Source of the DNA: Actinostola sp. cb2023
Lineage: Eukaryota; Cnidaria; Anthozoa; Actiniaria; Actinostolidae
Reading direction: 5' to 3'
Assembly (NCBI GenBank): GCA_033675265.1
Contig: JAUJYZ010000284.1
Span: 1-64,000, forward strand
DNA length: 64,000 nt
Shown here piece by piece: positions 58,617-64,000 of the stretch. Under the pieces are notes generated by a model, which was not told the DNA's origin, searched no databases, and was given only the letters and a program-made list of their open reading frames with translations. The position numbers and the translations under genes were made by a program. Within the stretch, counting starts at the first letter, position 1, and the number at the start of each line of letters is the position of its first letter.

Positions 58617-59717
58617 ATACCTATGTTATAATACCAATTGATATCTATATTTGCTGAGACCATGTACATCTATCTATACAATACAAAGTTTATAGCACAC
58701 AGACAGACCTCTAGTCATCAGTGTTGTCTGAGCACAGTGTATGGTCGTACTGCGAGCAGTCGCTCAGTTTTCCCTCCTCTTTAATGCCGTGTTTACACTT
58801 CAGCGCTTTCCAAATTAGAAAACTATTGTGGTTTTCTGATTTGTACTTTGGTAAAGCACCCAAATGTAAGCCATGGACTCAGTCAAACGAGAGTAAAACA
58901 ATCCTGGAGGATTATTTTCTAGACGGGGTTCTTCCTATATTCGGCTGGTAGGGGAATAATCTGCGATCCGTTATTTTTTAAGGTTTGGTCAAGTGAAATC
59001 CATGTTTTTATAAAGTGCATATGACATGAAAGTTTTTATTGGCCTCAATTATGCAGATTATTGGTAGTATCAAAGAAAACATAATCAATTTTCTGTGAAA
59101 TGATTGCTTTGAAAGATATTTTCGAAAAATACATCAGCTGTTATGTTTGAAGAGCCTCAAAAATAACCAAAATAGTCATACTTTTGTCCGACCATAAGAC
59201 AAAAACATAAACAGGTAAAGCTTGTAACTTTTTTGGTGTTTAAAGTATAATTATATCTGTACTTTTAATCTACTTCAAATTGTTTATTGTTCTTTTCGTT
59301 TTCTAGCACAAAAAGCGATCGATATTTGCCATGATTTCAATGAAACCAGGGTGCGATCAAACAACGCGACGTCACACTTCGCAACATGTTTTTCACAAAT
59401 ATCAGTCTAAAAGCAATAATTTAATCAAAAATTATTTGTGATATTATTATTTCCATCACTTATCTATGTTATAAAATGAAAAAAATGTTTTTGTGTCATA
59501 TGCACTTTAAAGAGCTGGTATTTTTGGGGGGGGTATGAAACTTGGAACAAGCGCGTTCCGTCTTGAATAGCGGTATCCCGGGGAGCGATCCGATGGTGAT
59601 TTTTAGACCATAGGTATTTTTTTAAGCTGGGAATTTTTTCACGGTTTGGTATATTTTTTAGAATATTTGATTTTGCTCTCGTCCGACTGAGACTGGAGAG
59701 AAAAGAGGGACCACATT
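58617..59717. other. Stretch without recognised gene; partly 3' UTR of the minus-strand gene
   Basis: Frames at 58721-58951 and 59464-59721 have no domain. The part just below 59718 is probably the 3' UTR of the CUE-like gene. Confidence 0.35.
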
Positions 59718-59893
59718 TCAACCTAAAAGTTGTCTTACACCTTCAATGGATCCTTGTGCGAGTAGAACCTCCATCAGAGATGAAGGATTACATTCAGGAT
59801 ACATCCTGCATAATTCTACCAATCTATCATCATCGCCATCATCATCATAATCATCATCGGTTCCAGCATGTGTATCTGCATGAACATATTCTG
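59718..59893 (-). CDS. Probable last exon of a CUE-like-domain gene
   Basis: On the minus strand a T-rich tract ending AACTACAG precedes an open segment of about 58 residues that ends in a stop. After an acidic DDDYDDDGDDD run, the sequence DRLVELCRMYPECNPSSL MEVLLAQGS with a final LLG resembles the CUE/UBA ubiquitin-binding fold: L..LC.M.P, a conserved Pro, and a terminal LL. The intron phase would be 1. Upstream exons would lie at higher coordinates, but 60004-61374 is a transposon and I found none further right. The family is inferred from pattern only. Confidence 0.45.
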
Positions 59894-60003
59894 TAGTTAA
59901 CAAATAAAGTGTTAATATGGTTACCACAAGGATCTCATACAAGTACAATATATTTGCCGCTTGGGGAGGGGGATAGCAGCCTTTTTGCAATCGAGTGTAT
60001 ATA

Positions 60004-61374
60004 TTAAAGTGCTACTTAGACGAAAATCGATCGAAATTTAATTTAGCTGAAACTTCATTGAATAATTCTTCAAGGGTCTAATAATAACTAGTTAAAATCT
60101 TTTTTCGATATTCCAGAGGGAAGTACTATATTTTTATGAATCTTTAGAGGTGTCAGTGACGTCATCTACTCAACCCAACATTCAGCTCCATACATTTCTT
60201 TGTATTTTGTGAGTCAAAATATCTCAATGTTTTGTTCAGATAACAGCTCTGCATTGAAGACAACTGGTCAGACAATCAATCCTAAGCACAAATAATGTAA
60301 GAAAACTCTTTCACCCAAACTTTTAGCTTCATAGAAATAAAATAATTCAAGAAACTAAACACAAAGAAATGTATGGAGCCAAGCTGTGTTGATTGTTAGG
60401 GTTGAGTAGATGACCTCACTGACACTTCTAAAGATTCATAAAAATGGAATACTTCCCATAGGAATTTTGAGAAAACACATTAAGAGTGACTGTCCATAAT
60501 TTTCGACTAAAGAGTGCAGAACGGAAAATTCGAATTCCTTCAAATTTAGTCAGAATGTAGGTCTAGGTGAACTCATTATACTGTGTAAGTTTTATTTGAA
60601 TCGGGTAATTATATTAGGAGAACGACGCCGATATTCGATTTTTGGGATCACTTCCGGTTTTGAGTGGCGATTTCACGGTACTCGTAAAACCAACAATAAC
60701 AAATAATTTTCTAACTTTCGATGAACAAATGATATCATTTCGGGAAAGTGAGATAATGTCTAACATTTTTTCGTGTTTATCGAAGATCTTTAACAAAAAA
60801 TAAATATTTTATCGATTTTCAAATTATTTTCACATTTTTAGCGTTTTTTCAAAGGTTATATTGACAGGCTAATATCTCCACTGGTACATCGATCCAAATA
60901 TAGAAAGTATACCTCAGCCAAAGAATACTATTTCGTCTTGTAATATGTCGAATAAAATTCTTGGGCAACTCACAAATTGAAATTCTAGAAGACCAAATGT
61001 AACCCCCATTTATGCGAAAAAAACACGACTTGGGAGGTCACGCTTGGGGAAAAGACAATTATTTAGTCAGTTAAACCGTTCAATGTATTGGAAATAAATT
61101 CAATCAGACCAAAGCGAATACTTGTATTGACATTTTGAAAGCGTTTCAAAGCATTGTGAGAAAAGACGAAACTTTTAGAAAAAATATTACACGTTCCTGG
61201 AGGGTCGAAAGCTTCGTTGACGGTTGAGTTGGAATCTCGACTGATTAGCTTGGCTCAATACCTTGTTTTGAGTCGATAATGTTCAAGGAATATAATGCAG
61301 TGATTGTATGGCTCTTTGAGATTATTTCAGTGAAGTTTCAGCTAAGTTAAATTTCACTTTAAGTAGCACTTTAA
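60004..61374. mobile_element. TTAA-flanked inverted-repeat element, 1.37 kb
   Basis: TTAA then AGTGCTACTTA at both ends; arms about 60 bp including TTTAGCTGAAACTTCA. A second inverted pair lies inside (60110-60195 with 60365-60470; ACTTCTAAAGATTCATAAAA). No coding region recognised. Confidence 0.75.
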
Positions 61375-61534
61375 GGGTGAAAGGTGCAACCCTGAAGGAT
61401 CATGGGGGTTTCTATTTGAACGACTTTTACTAAACAAGAACATTGTGGTAAAGCAAATTCAAGTGACATTCAAAATGAGATGGCCAATGTTTTTGTTGAA
61501 ATGTCAGGGATTTCGGGTAGAAAGACTTGGTAAA
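61375..61534. other. Short gap between two elements
   Basis: Nothing recognised. Confidence 0.4.
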
Positions 61535-63448
61535 CTATGGTCGTCCGAATGTTTCAAAATTCGCTAAATACAAATCGCTGTCGCTAAAAATGAATTCGTT
61601 GTCGCTAAATAGTAATCGCTGTCGCTGAATAAAAATCGCTGTCGCTAAAAATGAATTCGTTGTCGCTAAATAGTAATCGCTGTCCCTGAATAAATATCGC
61701 TGTCGCTAAAAATGAATTCGTTGTCGCTAAATAGTAATCGCTGTCCCTGAATAAATATCGCTGTCGCTAAAAATGAATTCGTTGTCGCTAAATAGTAATC
61801 GCTGTCCCTGAATAAATATCGCTGTCGCTAAAAATGAATTCGTTGTCGCTAAATAGTAATCGCTGTCGCTAAAATGAAAATCTTCGTTTTGTCATTCAAA
61901 AGCTGCAATCCGTAAAAAAATTAACGGTCTCTTATTTCAAAATAAAATTCGCTGTCGCCAAAAAGTGAATTCGCTGTCGCTAAAAATCATGCAGGCGCGC
62001 TAAAAATCCCCGTGTAGGGGTTGGTGGTGTGTGATACGGATTTACAAGGCATGATGATTAAATCGTAAACGTGCACGTGGTCGTCATCCGTTGTCACTTA
62101 CAGAGTTTTTAGAGATTCTTTACAGCTTATTCAAGGTACTTAAAACATCTAATTATAGGAGACATGTAAAATCAAATGCTTCGAGAACTATATATGTACA
62201 TTCCTTTTTGTTTCTACGTAGAGCAACAAGCTTTTTTAGCCGAATAAGACATTTAATCAGGCTATGATGACCGTCAATATACCAAAGGGCATCGCTGTAA
62301 CAACGACGTTTTATCACTCTCATGCGTCTCATGCACACGTTTATAGGATCAACTCGAATCATAGATAATCGAGCCCCGTTGAACTACGATACCTAGTCTC
62401 TTGAGGTGACCCCTCAGGATGGTCAAGATAGCTTTCTGATGTAAAGCCAATGCTGCGTAGGGACTCGATTTGTTCGCCACTAATGTATATTTGTGGCCTT
62501 CCTACATCAGTCACGTTGAGATCTGTATCTTGATCACAGGAGATCTGCAGGTTAATTGCAATAGCAGAAACGGTGCAACAGTGATTTATTCTGCTAGAAT
62601 GATTTTGCCATCTCTCGAGAATGACCAACAAGTACTGATATAGTGACGATAAGTCATTTTGTGTCACAGATCGGTGCATCAACTGATTTGTTGTGTCGGT
62701 CGCACATTGAAGACGACTTATGATGCTGTCGATAACATTAGGATTTTGGGTTCCAGACAGCCTCTCTACATCATCTAATAAAGCTTCTATTGATCTAATA
62801 AATACTCAACTCGAACTGTCCGCCATTTTGGCCGCAACACGACGTGAAACCCAGCTGCTGATTACATGTCTTAATCGGCTAAAAAAGATTGTTGCTCTAC
62901 GTAGAAACAAAAAGGAATGCACATATATAGTTCTCGAATCCTATATAATTAGATGTTTTAAGTACCTTGAATAAGCTGTAAAGAATCTCTAAAAACTCTG
63001 TAAGTGACAACGGATGACGACCACGTGCACGTTTACGATTTAACCATCATGCCTTGTAAATCCGTATCACACACCACCAACCCCTACACGGGGATTTTTA
63101 GCGCGCCTGCATGATTTTTAGCGACAGCGAATTCACTTTTTGGCGACAGCGAATTTTATTTTGAAATAAGAGACCGTTATTTTTTTTACGGATTGCAGCT
63201 TTTGAATGACAAAACGAAGATTTATTTTCATTTTAGCGACAGCGATTACTATTTAGCGACAACGAATTCATTTTTAGCGACAGCGATATTTATTCAGCGA
63301 CAGCGATTACTATTTAGCGACAACGAATTCATTTTTAGCGACAGCGATATTTATTCAGCGACAGCGATTACTATTTAGCGACAACGAATTCATTTTTAGC
63401 GACAGCGATTTTTATTCAGCGAATTTTGAAACATTCGGACGACCATAG
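61535..63448. mobile_element. Long-TIR element with GTCGCTAAA repeats and a dead transposase
   Basis: TIRs begin CTATGGTCGTCCGAATGTTT and run about 700 bp (to about 62240 and from about 62877). The outer part of each TIR is a tandem array of units of about 58-60 bp built from TCGCTGTCGCTAAA words, four units on the left and three on the right. The inner part matches over TACGTAGAAACAAAAAGGAA. The centre carries transposase remains. Confidence 0.88.
62153..62682 (-). pseudogene. Remnant of an integrase-type (rve) transposase
   Basis: Two pieces in different frames. The first (62682-62359) has VGRPQIYISGEQIESLRSIGF, the pattern of the N-terminal DNA-binding segment of a widespread animal family of integrase-core proteins. 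The second (62362-62153) has RRCYSDALWYIDGHHSLIK, close to the (P)LWHIDGxHxLI motif that holds the first catalytic Asp in that family. The catalytic core after this motif is replaced by TIR sequence. Family assignment rests on motif memory. Confidence 0.55.
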
Positions 63449-63909
63449 CAAACAGTATCTCCCATGAGGTGACTAACATAATTGAATTAGGTGTATAATT
63501 GACTAACTAACAAACAAACAAACAAAAACCACGAAATGTTGAATATCATCAATGGATTATCATCCATAATGACTGTCTTTAATTCTTCTCACATTCAGAT
63601 TTCTCTATTCTTGTCATTTCATTTTTATTTAATCTATTTGCCCAAGTTCGCATTTTCAATTCAGATTTCTGATTTCAGATTTACATTTAGACCTTCATTG
63701 TCCCTTATTCGTCCTAAAAGTACTGTTATTTACCATAGCATGATCCAAAATCTGATAGCAATTAATGAGCTCATTTAATGCTAATAGTATCCACTGCTGA
63801 CAGAGTCTCCTTTTCTCTCTAGAGACTTTCTTCTCTTCTTCTAAAGAGAAACGGAGACTGCTAGCAGGATATTAATAGTACTATAGTCAAAGGAAATAGC
63901 TAGTGAAAG
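63449..63909. other. Geneless stretch
   Basis: A hairpin with AGTCTCCTTTTCTCT and AGAGAAACGGAGACT lies at about 63806-63861. Nothing else recognised. Confidence 0.45.
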
Positions 63910-63971
63910 TGACCGCTTAATTAATAGAGAGTGACAGCTTAACAGAGGGCCACTTAATAGAGGTTTGACTG
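63910..63971. repeat. End of a pogo/Tigger-like element
   Basis: Read on the minus strand from 63971: CAGTCAAACCTCTATTAAGT, then repeated TAAGCTGTCAC / TAAGCGGTCAC words, next to TA (63972-63973). This matches the terminal repeat style of pogo/Tigger elements. The other end was not found. Confidence 0.6.
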
Positions 63972-64000
63972 TATCTAGTGGTATTGTTACACAACAGAAT

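Noticed and set aside
59464..59721. 85-codon minus frame after the CUE-like exon
   Set aside because: Starts in the overlap of the exon stop; composition looks like 3' UTR.

Overview
Eukaryotic, AT-rich, repeat-dense nuclear DNA, almost certainly from an invertebrate animal. The evidence is a complete intronless-CDS neuronal calcium sensor gene, an intronless class A GPCR, a Maverick/Polinton DNA transposon, a Penelope-like retroelement remnant and more than a dozen MITE or fold-back elements. A cnidarian or another early-branching marine animal is my best guess from the repeat style and intronless GPCR, but no sequence feature proves it.

Bases 1-33684 form one giant palindrome. The left arm (1-16827) is the reverse complement of the right arm (16870-33684) around a 42-bp spacer, and the apex lies inside an inverted array of a 30-bp minisatellite. 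The left arm runs off the window, so the palindrome is longer than seen. Each arm carries, from apex outward, a candidate membrane-protein exon, a 195-residue neuronal calcium sensor gene, a series of MITEs, and the start of a Polinton. All arm differences I inspected are homopolymer-length changes, and they decide which frames are open. The palindrome may therefore be a very young inverted duplication or a fold-back or assembly artefact; the sequence alone cannot decide.

The right arm and the DNA beyond it hold a whole Polinton (27689-39136): 472-473 bp terminal inverted repeats, TAGGA flanking repeats, protein-primed-type DNA polymerase B, DDE integrase, a capsid-like protein, an A32/FtsK-type packaging ATPase, three proteins I cannot name, an HNH endonuclease and one more small protein. 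PolB and integrase converge tail to tail with overlapping stop codons. Integrase and the capsid gene diverge from a 38-bp AT-rich promoter. Both outermost genes start exactly at the inner edge of a terminal repeat. No cysteine protease gene was found.

From 39.1 to 64 kb the sequence is mostly repeats: fold-back elements with TTAA or TA target sites, nested inverted repeats, a Penelope fragment, a 25-bp satellite, a 23-bp minisatellite with a 460-bp higher-order period, and almost 1 kb of ATCT microsatellite. Embedded in this are a GPCR gene (53398-54357), what looks like the last exon of a CUE-like domain gene (59718-59893, minus) and a decayed integrase-type transposase inside a long-TIR element (61.5-63.4 kb).
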